Of a DNA stretch of 64,000 nucleotides, positions 10,270-21,418 are shown one piece after another. Position 1 is the stretch's first letter, and each line of letters starts with the position of its first letter. Source of the DNA: Pegoplata infirma (lineage: Eukaryota; Arthropoda; Insecta; Diptera; Anthomyiidae); the NCBI GenBank assembly GCA_963921195.1, contig OY992540.1, positions 9,227,266 through 9,291,265 of the forward strand. Reading direction: 5' to 3'. The translations under genes were made by a program, and so were the position numbers. A model generated the notes under the pieces. That model had not been told where the DNA came from, made no database searches, and saw only the letters and a list, made by a program, of their open reading frames with translations.

Positions 10270-10530
10270 CGGGCTAAGTGCAAATTTCGACAGCTTGCAC
10301 AAGTTTTCACCCTTTCATCATCAGAGCTTTTCGATTGTCAGACTTAATGTGTTTTTTTTAATCTGACACAGATTTTTGACTTTTGACAATCAGCTATTAA
10401 AATAAACCTTTAAATAAATGAGAAACAAAAAAATGAATGACAACAGCGAAGATTTCAACAGCTTTCGAAAGATGCCACACTTCCATCATCAGCGATTTTC
10501 GATTGTCACACTTAATGTTCAGATAAAAAT
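10270..10530 (-). repeat. Two tandem copies of a hairpin motif (CTGATGA...GAAA)
   Basis: Read on the minus strand, 10460-10495 gives CTGATGA, one base, GGAAG, loop, CTTTC, GAAAGC. About 165 bp to the left (near 10295-10325) a decayed copy keeps CTGATGA but loses the GAAA. A related copy lies at 59905-59960 on the plus strand. The arrangement resembles a hammerhead ribozyme core; see the findings for why this is only a candidate. Confidence 0.4.
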
Positions 10531-10599
10531 CAGCAATTGAAATGAAACTTTGAATTAATAGGATATGATAATTTTTCATGACACATTACTCATGTGTAA

Positions 10600-11158
10600 G
10601 CCGATCTTAACTTTTCACAGTAGCAACAATGAGAAAACCACAACACTGAGAAAAATTAGGGTTAAGTTCGGCCAAATAATTACATCTTGGTAATGTGTTC
10701 ATTTAAATATCAAATATTTGGCAAATGATTTCGATAATAATTTCGATACATTATGTAAAAATTAATTATAATATGTACATTTTCTTATATTTTTTTTATT
10801 ATTAAATGCATGTTAAAACATAAAATTTTTATTAACAAAAAAATTTAATTATTTAAATTGATATAGAAAACAAATTAAATAAAAAGTATTTTTGCCTCAA
10901 TGAACAAATTAAAAAAATAAATTAAAAAAAAAGAACATAAAAAAAGTCTAAAAATGATTTGCATCAAAAATCTTTACAATAAAATTCAATATGAATATTT
11001 CATAAAAATGCTTAATGCAACAAACAAACGAATCAAAACAAATCAAATGTCTATCTAAAGCAAATGCAATCAACATAATTGATATAAAAACCAAATCAAA
11101 TATTGTATACGCAACCAATGTAAAATTTAATATAATATTACAGCAAAAATTGTGTGTG
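10600..11158. other. AT-rich DNA, no gene seen
   Basis: Very AT-rich sequence. The two overlapping antiparallel ORFs of about 80-90 codons near 10948-11254 are composition artefacts with no recognisable domain. Confidence 0.5.
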
Positions 11159-11254
11159 TTTATATGTAGGGATGTGATTTCCATGCAAATGCATATTTTT
11201 TTTGTCGATAGTCTAAAAACGATATCGACCAATTACACAGCCCGACAAAATTAA

Positions 11255-11460
11255 AAAAGATTTGTGCTTCTTTGAATTTATCAACTGATTCTAGTTAATT
11301 TGGGTGCGCTGAATTCAAATCTGTAATCAGTTTGGTCTATCAGCTCTAGTTTTCATGATATAAATAGCTTTTTTATACCCTCCACTTATGACCTCCAATT
11401 ATGACAGTCTGGCCGTCTCACAGTGGCCGAAACATCCAATCTAGCGGCGCTTAATTCGGA
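11255..11460. repeat. Left arm of the inner inverted repeat (pairs with 16170-16445)
   Basis: Segments such as CTTCTTTGAATTTATCAACT, CTAGTTTTCATGATAT, TGACCTCCAATTATGACAG and CACAGTGGCCGAAA recur inverted in the right arm. A further inverted pair, GCACTGTGGTCAAT...GAGATAGCGG, sits at about 13345-13385 and 16140-16185. This suggests two nested palindromes. Confidence 0.7.
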
Positions 11461-11513
11461 AATGAAAAATAATAAAGCCCAATGCATATTTGTGATTATA
11501 AAACTTATAAAGA

Positions 11514-12508
11514 CCCGGTGAAAAATGTCAGATGTTATTCATATATTATTCATATATGCTCGTCCAAATGTATTACATATATGAAGCAAATGCGAAAATT
11601 GGCGGCATATGTAAATATATGGTCACATATGTTACATATATTTTTTAATTCCGTTTTGCATTTTGGAGTAAAGAATTCACACCTGAGCTGAAATCTCGCT
11701 CAAACGAGATTTCGATCATGCGGTTGTGTATAAAATAATGCAGAGCAATATGATCGAAATCCTGTTCCAACGAGATTTCACTTTAGAAAAACAAAGTTTC
11801 ACAATTTTTGAAAAATTTTCGAAGTCTTAAAAGTTTTTTTAAAGTTCAGAAAAAAACTTTTTTTGATTTTGGAATGCTTTTGGATTTTTTTTTTAATTTT
11901 CAGTTCCAAAAAATTTTTTTTTAATGTCCCAGACACAAAATCTTTTTAGGCAACTCTTTTTCGGTTTGTAATAAAAAAAATAATTAAAAAATGTTTTTAA
12001 GAAAAAAAAAATTTGAAGTCGAGACTTTCGGATTTTTTTTTTTTTAATTTTTGAAGTAACAAGTGTTTGTAGTAAAAAATCATTAAAAAATGTTTTAGAA
12101 AAAAAATTTTTAAAAATTTTCTAAGTCCTATGAAAAATTCAAACATCGGGATACACATGGAAGTACAAGTCATATATGTGCAAATGTGTACATATCTGAA
12201 AATTTTTTTGAAAATTTTCAAAGTTTTTTTTTTGGAATTTTTTTTTTTGTGTTTTGGAGTAAAAAAATTCAGTTCAAAATTTCAGTTCAAATCATTTTGG
12301 AATTTTTTTTGGAAAATTTTATAAGTCCCAGACATATGTATGTGCAGATGTGCGCATATGTGTTTGCATACATCAGCATATATGAAAACAAAAAATCAAG
12401 AAATATTGCTTCATACATGTATTCATATGGAGCATGTATGATCACATATTTTTCATATGTGATCACATATGAAACATGTATGTGCATATATGAACATTTT
12501 TCACCGGG
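11514..12508. mobile_element. CATATG-rich MITE, CCCGGTGAAAAATG ends (copy 1)
   Basis: The segment starts CCCGGTGAAAAATGT and ends ACATTTTTCACCGGG. Its outer parts are tiled with CATATGTGATCACATATG-like palindromes, and its centre is T-rich. The second copy at 25018-26067 matches throughout but extends further left. A GA dinucleotide flanks both sides here, which is too short to be decisive. ORFs up to 127 codons across it are composition artefacts present in both strands. Confidence 0.7.
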
Positions 12509-12509
12509 G

Positions 12510-13330
12510 AATTTAATTTTTAACCATATTTATTTCAGTGTTTTTATGTATTTTGGAAAATTTATGTGAATATCGGGAGGGTGGTCTGTGTGAGGACTAG
12601 AAGTTAAAATGTTCCGATTCCGTTAAAATTTAGAGTGATTATTTATGGCTACAAAAAACATTTACCATTGGAATTTCAAGAGGATATTTGTTAAAATACC
12701 ATTGTTAGGGCTTTTTAGTAAACATGGACCGATTTTGTCAAAAATTTAATAGGTTTTGTTCTTTCGATAAAAAATCTTAAATTTCAAATTTTAGCCAAAT
12801 CGATTGAAAATTGTGGTCTGTATCGCGTTTATACTGTTTATTTGGACAGGCAGATGGACCCTAAAAAACCGAACAACTTGCGCGAACTAGCACGCCATAC
12901 TGAAACGTCACAACAAAAATAACCCAAAATAATAAACAAAACAGGAATTGGACCGAATACGATCGAATTTCAAAAGTTGCAGTCCATGAAACTATAGTTT
13001 AAATCACAAATGTCAAATTCTATAATGCAGTAATAATAAACTAGATACACACAGGCCACAAACAATAATTTTTCAGTTAAAACATACATTTTACTTTCAA
13101 TTAAAACTTTTTGCCTCGAAATGTATAAACAATTGACTTTAAAGTGTCAAGAAAAACTCACTGAGTAATTAGGCCCCAAATTCCTTTAATACACTTGCTG
13201 CAGAAAATGTATATTTGACAGCTTACAGCTGTGCGAATATTGAAAGCAAAACAAAAGTAAAAACGTAAATTTTTTCTGTAAAGTATAGGTAAACGATGCA
13301 GTGCAAAAACATTTATCGATCTTAATTTTT
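12510..13330. other. AT-rich interior of the composite, no gene
   Basis: I see no ORF of note, no TIR pair and no RNA motif in this stretch. Confidence 0.4.
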
Positions 13331-14214
13331 TAATTTTGACTTAAGCGCCGCACTGTGGTCAATATTTTGAGATAGCGGCCAAAACTCCTTTTGGTTTTTG
13401 TTCTCCGATTTTAAAGTTATTAGACTCATATGAAAGTAGACAGTAGTAAACCTCGGGAGCCAAAAAATTAGAACTCTATTTCAATTATTTCACTGAGAAC
13501 AGGGTGGTCCAAAATGGGATTTTTCAGAATTTAGTAAATTTATGATATTTTTAGTTAATTTTTAAAGTTTAAATGATCATAACTTTTTTGTTTTTCAAGA
13601 TTTTTGGACGAAATAAATTTTGTGTTGTAACTTAACTTATTTCCTATTACTGGTAAAAAAATTGAAGCTCTACTGTTTTCAGAACAATTTAAATATTTTT
13701 TTTAAAAATGGTCAAATTTCTCGGAAATTTCCTACTTCATAGAGTACAACTCCTGTGAGTCAAGCTGAGTCAAAACACAAATTTACTATTTTGTAGTCCT
13801 AACTCTCCCCTACATTCCTATATATACATGTCCATGCATCGGGGCTGCACTTTTTGAGCTACAGCAATTTTTCTGACCCAAGGTAAGATATTCGGTACAA
13901 ATGCACGTCATAAATTTTTGAGAAGTTATTTTTATGTGAAAGTGGCTATTATGCATATATTTTGATGAAATTTTGTACAAGAGTTCTTAATGACCCAAAA
14001 AATAATTCTGTTGAAATTAGGAGAAGTTGGCCCATATTTGGACCTAGTCCACATAGAAGGGTGTATCAAAATTTTGACAAAAATGACAATAGAACTCTCA
14101 AATTATGTGGTATCTGGCAATTCATTTGGAAAAGGTAAAAAATGATTTTATTGCCATCTAATATTACATAACTTAAATACCTGATAATTGAAAATAAATT
14201 TAAAACCAATGGAA

Positions 14215-15815
14215 ATAACCTGTGGATCCTTGGACCTATCAAAAAGACCTATCCTTGGACCCATCAAAAGGACCTATCCTTTTACATATCAAAAGGACCT
14301 ATCCTTGAACCTATCAAAAGGATCTATCCTTGGTCCTATCAAAAGGACCTATCAGAAGGACCTATCCTTGGACTTATGAAAAGGACCTATCCTTGGACCA
14401 ATCAAAAGGACCTATCCTTGGACCTATCAAAAGGACCTATCCTTTGATCTATCAAAAGGACCTATCCTAGGACCTTGATCTATTAAAAGGACCTATCCTT
14501 TTACATATCAAATGGACCTTTCCTTTCACCTATCAAAAGGACCTATCCTAGGACCTATCAAAAGGACATATCCTTGGACCTACCAAAAGGACCTATCCTT
14601 TTACATATCAAAAGGACCTATCCTTGGACCTATAAAATGGACCTATCCTTGGACCTATCAAAAGGACCTATCCTTTGATCTATCCTTTTGCATATCAAAA
14701 GGACCTATCCTTGGACCTATCAAAAGGACCTATCCTTTGATCTATCAAAAGGACCTATCCTTTGATCTATTAAAAGGACCTATCCTTGGACCTACCAAAA
14801 GGACCTATCCTTGGACCTATCAAAAGGTCCTATCCTTGGACCTATCAAATGGACCTATCCTTGGACCTATCAAAAGGACATATCCTTGGACCTATCAAAA
14901 GGACCTATCAAAAGGACCTATCCTAGGACCTATCAAAAGGACCTATCCTTGGATCTATCAAAAGGACCTATAATTGGATCTATCAAAAGGACCTATGCTT
15001 GGACTTATCAAAAGGACCTATCCTATGACCTATCAAAAGGACCTATCCTTGGACCTATCAAAAGAATCTATCCTAGTACCAGTCAAAAGGACCTATCCTT
15101 GTACCTATCAAAAGGACCTATCCTTTGATCTATCAAAAGGACCTATCCTTTTACATATTAAAAGGACCTATCCTTTGATCTATCAAAAGGGCCTATCCTT
15201 TTACATTTTAAAAGGACCTATCCTTGGACCTATCAAAAGGACCTATCCTTGGACCTATCAAAAGGACCTATACTAGGACCCATCAAAAGGACCTATCCTT
15301 GGACCTATCAAAATGACCTATCCTAGGACCAGTCAAAAGGACCTATCCTTGAACCTATCAAAAGGACCTATCCTTAGACCTATCAAAAAGACTTATCCTT
15401 GGACCTATTAAAAGGACCTATCCTTTTACATATCAAAAGGACCTATCCTAGGACCTATCAAAAGGACCTATCCTTTTACATATCAAAAGGACCTATCCTT
15501 GAACCTATCAAATGGACCTATCCTTGGTCCTATCAAAAGAACCTATCAGAAGGACCTATCAAAAGGACCTATCCTAGGACCTATCAAAAGGACCTATCCT
15601 TGGACTTATGAAAAGGACCTATCCTTGGACCAATCAAAAGGACCTATCCTAGGACCTATCAAAATTACCTATCCTTGGACCTATCAAAAGGACCTATCCT
15701 AGGACCTATCAAAAGGACCTATCCTAGGACCTATCCTAGGACCTATCAAAAGGACATATCCCTGGACCTATCAAAAGGACCTATCCTAGGACCTATCAAA
15801 AGATCAAAGGACCTG
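14215..15815. repeat. 25-bp minisatellite, about 64 units (GGACCTATC half-units)
   Basis: The array repeats GGACCTATCCTT (12 bp) and GGACCTATCAAAA (13 bp), giving a 25-bp unit. Recurrent variants are CCTTTTACATATC, CCTTTGATCTATC and CCTAGGACCTATC. Because 25 is not divisible by 3, it reads open in several frames, giving 60-153 codon ORFs of GPIKRTYPWTYQKDLS type that are not genes. It begins and ends sharply and sits inside the 11167-16967 composite. Confidence 0.95.
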
Positions 15816-16981
15816 TGAATATTGAGACTAAATAAATGTCAGTGGCCAAATGTTGGCATTTTCTGACCAAAATTAAGTTTAGGAATAATAAATAAGTATT
15901 GGTTGTAAAATACGATTGAAGAAAATAAGAAATTATAAAAAAAATACCTATTTAAAATGTCAAAATATTCAACTTTTACATGGAAACTCAACAAAAAATT
16001 AAAATGCATTTTTAACTCCACATTACTTACGTTCCTATCAGTCGATTTTTACGTTTGAACACGCAAATTGAAGCTTAAAGTCCCTCCTATTGAACAAAAC
16101 AAATTGCGTAAAAAAATACCAATCCGGTCAAAAGTTATAGAGTTTTGACCGCTATCTCGCGAAATTGACCACTGTGCGCCGCTAGATCAGTGATTTCGGC
16201 CACAGTGCGTCTGTCAGTTTTTTCAAAATTTTTTTTTTCATCAAAATTTCTTATTTACTGTTATGGTAGTTACAAAAAAAAAAATTTTCCGGAAAAAATT
16301 TTTTACCCAAAATTTTTTTTAATTCAAATACTGTCATAATTGGAGGTCATAAGTGGATGGTATAAAAAAGCTATATCATGAAAACTAGAGCTGACCCAAA
16401 ATAACTAAAATCAGTTGATAAATTCAAAGAAGCAAATTGAGTGTTGGCCTGTGTTATCTTTCCGAATCAGGAAATTTGCTTTAAAATGGCATCGATTTGT
16501 TTTTGCATATTTTGATGAAATACATATTTTTGCATATTTTGATGAAATGCATGTTCTTACATATTTTGGTTTTAAATAGTTATTTTATGTATATTTAAAA
16601 TTTTTCGTGCATATTTTGGCATATTTTGGCATAAATTATCAAAAACACAAAATAAAATTTATTTGTTACCGAAACTATTTTAAATTTTAAAAATTTTCTT
16701 TCATTTTGAAAACTGGAAATTTTTTTTTTTATAGATTGTCTTAATTTCTAAAAAAATCTTGTTTATATAAAGTTTTAAATGTTACTATTTAAACCCGCGT
16801 TTATTTTTTGCTTTATAAAAAGTTTTTCCTATAAAAGCAAGATTTTTATTGCACACATCTTATTTTTTGTGCATATTTTTAGGTTTTTTAGTGCATATTT
16901 TGAATTTGTTAGCGCATATTTTAAGCGAATTTTTTCAATTTTTTAGTGCATAAAAATCTCATCCCTAGTTATATGCATTAC

Positions 16982-17494
16982 TAGGGTTAAGATTTGCATA
17001 CACTAAAAAATCCAAAAAATGCGCATAAAATATGCGTTAAAAAATTAAAAAAATTCACTTAAAATCTAAAAATATGCACTAAAAAGTAAATTGTGTGCAA
17101 TAAAAATTTTGTTTTGATACGAAAAACTTCTTAACTTCTTCTTTAATTTTTTTTTAGAAACTAAAAAAATCTATAAAAAATAAAAAAAAAAATTTTTTTC
17201 TTATTTTCAAAATAAATTTTTAAAATTCAAAATAGTATTTGAAACAAATAAATTTAAATTTGTGTTTTTGCTAGTGTATGCCAAAAAATGCAAAATTATG
17301 CCCTTAAAAGTTGAAAATATGTACAAAAAATACATTTAAAACCAAAATATACAAAAATATGCATTTTCAACACAATATGCAAAACAAATCAATGCCATTT
17401 TAACGCAAATTTCTTGATTCGAAAAGATAATTAGACGATATCGTTTTTAGACTATACACAAAGAACATGCATTTGCATGAAAATCACATCCCTA
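16982..17494. mobile_element. 513-bp hAT-type MITE, TAGGGTTAAG...CACATCCCTA
   Basis: It is flanked by a perfect 8-bp duplication TGCATTAC (16974-16981 and 17495-17502). The interior is AT-rich with many ATATGCAAAA/TTTTGCATAT units, like the elements at 50700 and 52315. It landed immediately beside the right end of the 5.8-kb composite, so their flanking duplications overlap at 16974-16975. Non-coding. Confidence 0.9.
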
Positions 17495-17502
17495 TGCATT
17501 AC

Positions 17503-18320
17503 ATTTTTTTTAAGACCTAAGGGGGGTTTAAAGGAAAAAAAAATACACTTAACGTGAGCAATTTTTAAACAGCTGCAAATATATAAATACGCAATATTTT
17601 TTAATTTTTTTTAATTAAAAGATGAATTATTGTTATATTTTTACTGGGCTATTCATAATGAGTAAATTAAATCTAATGTGGGTTTATTTGACTGATATTG
17701 CATGAATATTTGTCAAATAAACCTACTTTAAGTACACTTTAAGTATTATGAATAAAGGCCTTAAAATTTTATAACACATAATTTGGTCAACAAGAATTGC
17801 CAGGGTTGCCACTCAATTGCAGAATTCTTTTTTTTAAGACAAAATCGGCTTCAGTTGTACAGCAAAAACTACTGAACCGATTTTGATGATTTTGTTTTTT
17901 AAATTGTAGATTATTAAATTCTCTTGTACTTACCGTGGCCATATTTTAAAAAATATTGATTTTTGTTTATATAATGCTAATATAAACATAAAATACCCTC
18001 CGATGACTGTTTAAAAAAGCATTCTACAATTAAGTGTTAATTCTTGTTGATCAAATTTTGGGTTATAAAATTTTAAAAATATTACAATAATTTATCTTTC
18101 AAATAAAAAACAAAATTAAAAAGTATGGCGTATTTTTTAAAGCTGTTTAAAAAATCGCATAAAAGCTGTTTATTTTCTTTTTAAAAACTACATTCGATCA
18201 AAACCAAACAAATTGTACTCTACACCGTTTTTTGTTAAAACCAACACCCCCCTTAAACTGCATTCGATCGAAACCAAACAAATTGTACTCTACACCGTTT
18301 TTTGGTAGAAAAAACACTGT
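17503..18320. repeat. Unclassified AT-rich repeat with a 70-bp direct duplication
   Basis: The segment CATTCGATCAAAACCAAAC...TTGTACTCTACACCG at about 18191-18236 is repeated at about 18261-18306. AAGGGGGGTTT near 17519 and AACACCCCCCTT near 18243 form a possible inverted pair. I could not establish a TSD. No coding capacity. Confidence 0.45.
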
Positions 18321-19180
18321 AAAATTACCAAATAAATCAGAAATTAGACAACACAAAAAAATCGAAAAAATTAAGGAAAAATAGAAAAAAAATCAGGTAA
18401 ATTCTGAAAATGTTGAAAGGAGTTTAGGAACATTTTAAATTAATCAGATATTATATTTAGAAAAGCAGAAATAGTCAGGAAATTAATAAAATCAGACAAA
18501 TCTAAAAATAAAAAAAATTTAAAAAGTAAAAAAGGTAAAATTTGGCTTTGGCAATTATATTGATACCCTTTACAATGTCTGCGTTTTTCAAAAAGTTGAT
18601 TTTATTTTCGTGTTAATTGTATTTATGTATATCTCTTGGTATGATAAGTATTAATAAAATTAGGAAACAAAATTTGAAATCTTTTGGTTTCTTAATAATG
18701 TTTGCAAAAACGGTAACATTTTGAGATCACTTTTTAAACTATTAAAAAGTTTTTTAATTATAAAAAGAAAATAGAAAACATGAAAAATAGGTGTTATACA
18801 TAAATAAATATGAATAAAGTGAGTGAGCAATGACGGAATATTTTGTAAAATTAATCAAAACATTTTATTTAAAATCATAAAAAGAAAAACTACAACCACC
18901 CAACAGCCAAGAACAACAGCAACATTATAATTCATCAGCATCAACATAATTTTCAACTGTAACAGCAGCAGCAACAACAATAGCAACAGCAGTACAACAA
19001 TGATAACTAAATATTTACAATGTGTTTATATTTTAAAATAAAGGACTTTATATTATACAACAGTAGCAACAACAGCATCAGCAGCAATATTTGTCTAACA
19101 AAACAAAGTTCCTTTCGTACGTTCGTTTCTTTTTTCTTTTTTTTTAATTCAACCAAGCAAAATAGTAGTGTATGTATAGT
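18321..19180. other. AT-rich DNA with CAA/CAG microsatellite
   Basis: Plain AT-rich sequence. A CAG/CAA-rich stretch at about 18900-19090 (AGCAACAACAATAGCAACAG) is typical of fly non-coding DNA. There is no gene signal; the one short ORF here is low complexity. Confidence 0.5.
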
Positions 19181-19245
19181 AGGGTGGAGCGAATTTTTCT
19201 TTTTTCAAAAAATTTTGAAAAAAATTCCGCAAAAAAATATTTTTG

Positions 19246-21030
19246 TTTTTTATACCCTCCACTCTAGTGATAGAGAGTATATAAAAGTTTGTCATTCCGT
19301 TTGTAACACCTCGAAATATTGGCCCAGGACCCCATAAAGTATATATATTCATGATCCTCGATCGATTTTAAGACGATTTAGCGATGTCCGTCCGTCCGTC
19401 CGTCCGTCTGTCCGTCTGTCTGTCTGTCTGTTGAAAACACGCTAACTTTTGAAAGACTTTACGGAGGCTCCTGAAGTTCGGCATATATGTTGGGCATTTA
19501 CCTCTTAAGGTTGGTATTGCAATCCAGCAAAATCGGTCCAGTGGTTCAAAAGTTATAAGCAAATGACTGAATTTCGGCAAGGGTTTTTCGTGAATTTACG
19601 AGATGAAAAACAAGATAACTTTCTAAAAGCAATTCTGATGATGCTGAAGCCCGACATATATATATGTCTCGTTCCTCTGGCCTGGTTCGTTTTGAATTTC
19701 AGCTAAATCGGTCCAGTGGTTCAAAAGTTATTAGCAAATCCGTGAATTTCAGATTAGCTCACCTTAAATTCACGTGTTGAAAACCTGTTAAACATATTTT
19801 AAAAACAACATGTTTTAAACATGTTTTAAAAACATTGGTAAGTCACAAAAATATTTTACAACGTATTTTTGTCACTCAAAAATATTTTTGCACTTAAAAA
19901 AAAAAAAATACGCTGCAAAAAAATTTTACACTCAAAAAAGATTTTACACTCAAAAACAAGTAGAAAAGTTAAATTCGACTTGGCCGAATCTATGAATACC
20001 CTCCACAATGCCCTTTTTAAGTTATAGTAAATTTTCTAGAGTGAAAAAATAACATTTTTGATTAGAAATATTTTATTTTGTTTAAAAAAACTTTTTTTTA
20101 AACTAATTTTTGAAAAAAAAAAAATAATTTACTAAATTTTTTTTGAGTGTAAAATTTTTTTTGAGTGTAAAATTTTTTTCGAGTGTATTTTTTTTTTTCT
20201 TTTAGTGTAAAAATATTTTTGAGTGACAAAAATGCGTTGTAAAATATTTTTGTGACTTACCAATGTTTTTAAAACCTGTTTAACGGGGTTTCAACACGTG
20301 AATTTAAGGTGAGGCGAATCTGAAATTTACGGTTTTGCTAATAACTTTTGAACCACTGGACCGATTTGGCTGAAATTTATAACGAACCGGACCAGAGGAA
20401 CGAAAAAACTATATGCCGCACTTCAGCACCCTCAGAATTGCCGTTCGAAAGTTACCGTGTGTTTTATCTCGTAAATTCCAGAAAAACCCTTGCCGAAATT
20501 CACTCATTTGCTTATAACTTTTGAACCACTGGACCGATTTCGCTGGATTGCAATACCAACCTGACCAGGTAAATGCCCAACATATATGCCAAACTTCAGG
20601 AGCCTCCGTAAAGTCTTTCAAAAGTTAGCGTGTTTTCAACAGACAGACAGACATACAGACAGACAGACAGACGGACAGACGGACGGACGGACGGACGGAC
20701 GGACGGACATCGCTAGATCGTCTTAAAATCGATCGAGGATCATGAATATATATACTTTATGGGGTCCTAGACCAATATTTCGAGGTGTTACAAACGGAAT
20801 GACAAACTTATATATACCCTCTATCACTAGAGTGGAGGGTATAAAAAAATTAGTCAATTATTTTTTTTTTTCAAAAATTAGTTAAAAAAAGTGTTTTTTC
20901 ACAAAATAAAATATTTCTAATCAAAAATTTTATTTTTTTCACTTTAGAAAATTTACTATCACTTAAAAAGGGCATTGTGGAGGGTATTCATAGATTCGGC
21001 CAAGTCGAATTTAACTTTTCTACTTGTTTT
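19246..21030 (-). repeat. Type-A GGAGGGTATA repeat (copy A2), split by copy A3
   Basis: This minus-oriented copy has its 3' end at TATACCCTCCACTCTAGTG (19251 on) and its 5' end at the CTACTTGTTTT near 21030. A complete plus-oriented copy (19954-20848) is inserted in its T-rich centre. The two halves, 19246-19953 and 20849-21030, are co-oriented and complementary in content, so this is a clean nested pair. Confidence 0.8.
19954..20848 (+). repeat. Type-A GGAGGGTATA repeat (copy A3)
   Basis: A near full-length plus-strand copy beginning AACAAGTAGAAAAG and ending GAGTGGAGGGTATAAAA. The GACA/GACG microsatellite is at 20641-20708. It is almost identical to A1 in the 3' third, including CGAGGTGTTACAAACGGAAT. 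Confidence 0.85.
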
Positions 21031-21034
21031 GAAT

Positions 21035-21164
21035 ATGTTTTTACTTGTTTAAATACCGCATATGTCCACCAGCAGCCGAATCAAAGCATTTTATATTTTT
21101 ACGTTAAGTGGGATGCCCCAAAACTTTCGAGATTATTTAACATTTTTGTCCATAACTTCTGAAC
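21035..21164 (+). repeat. Fragment of a GGAGGGTATA-family repeat hosting the next hAT
   Basis: The segment CAGCCGAATCAAAGCATTTT...CATAACTTCTGAAC matches the corresponding part of the copy at 60622-61268. Its continuation, CGCTGAACCGATATTGCTC, lies immediately after the hAT at 23047, so the hAT split one copy. Confidence 0.7.
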
Positions 21165-21418
21165 TAGGGCTGTAAAACGGTATCGGTTTTTTAAAATCCT
21201 GGGATTGGGGATTTGAAAATCGAAATCCAGGGATCCCGGGATTTTTCGCTATCAAATTTCTTTGTTTCAATTTTATTGTGCATATTACCCTTGGGTCGAT
21301 TTCGCTACAATAATTTAAAAAAAATGATTTTTAATTATTCTGATTGTTATTTAAAGGAAATTAAAAAATTATGTATACGCCACGTATGCAGTTTTCAAGT
21401 AATTATTATTATTAAATA

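Larger units (their letters stand above)
11167..16967. mobile_element. 5.8-kb hAT-like composite, TAGGGATG...CATCCCTA
   Basis: The left end reads TAGGGATGTGATTTCCATGC and the right end reads ATCTCATCCCTA. Flanks TTTATATG (11159-11166) and GTTATATG (16968-16975) match at 7 of 8 positions, fitting an aged hAT duplication. A second pair of inverted arms lies inside (about 11255-11460 and 16170-16445; AAATTTATCAACTGATT..., GAGCTGA, CAGTGGCCGAAA). Nested within are the CATATG-rich element 11514-12508 and the 25-bp minisatellite. No transposase is recognisable. Confidence 0.7.

Noticed and set aside
12130..12569. 127-codon ORF and partners, also at 25.8 kb
   Set aside because: They arise from CATATG-rich palindromes read on both strands in two copies of one MITE.
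14188..15702. Overlapping ORFs of 60-153 codons with a GPIKRTYPWTYQKDLS repeat
   Set aside because: They are translations of the 25-bp minisatellite, open in several frames because the unit lacks stops. There is no start context or conserved domain.
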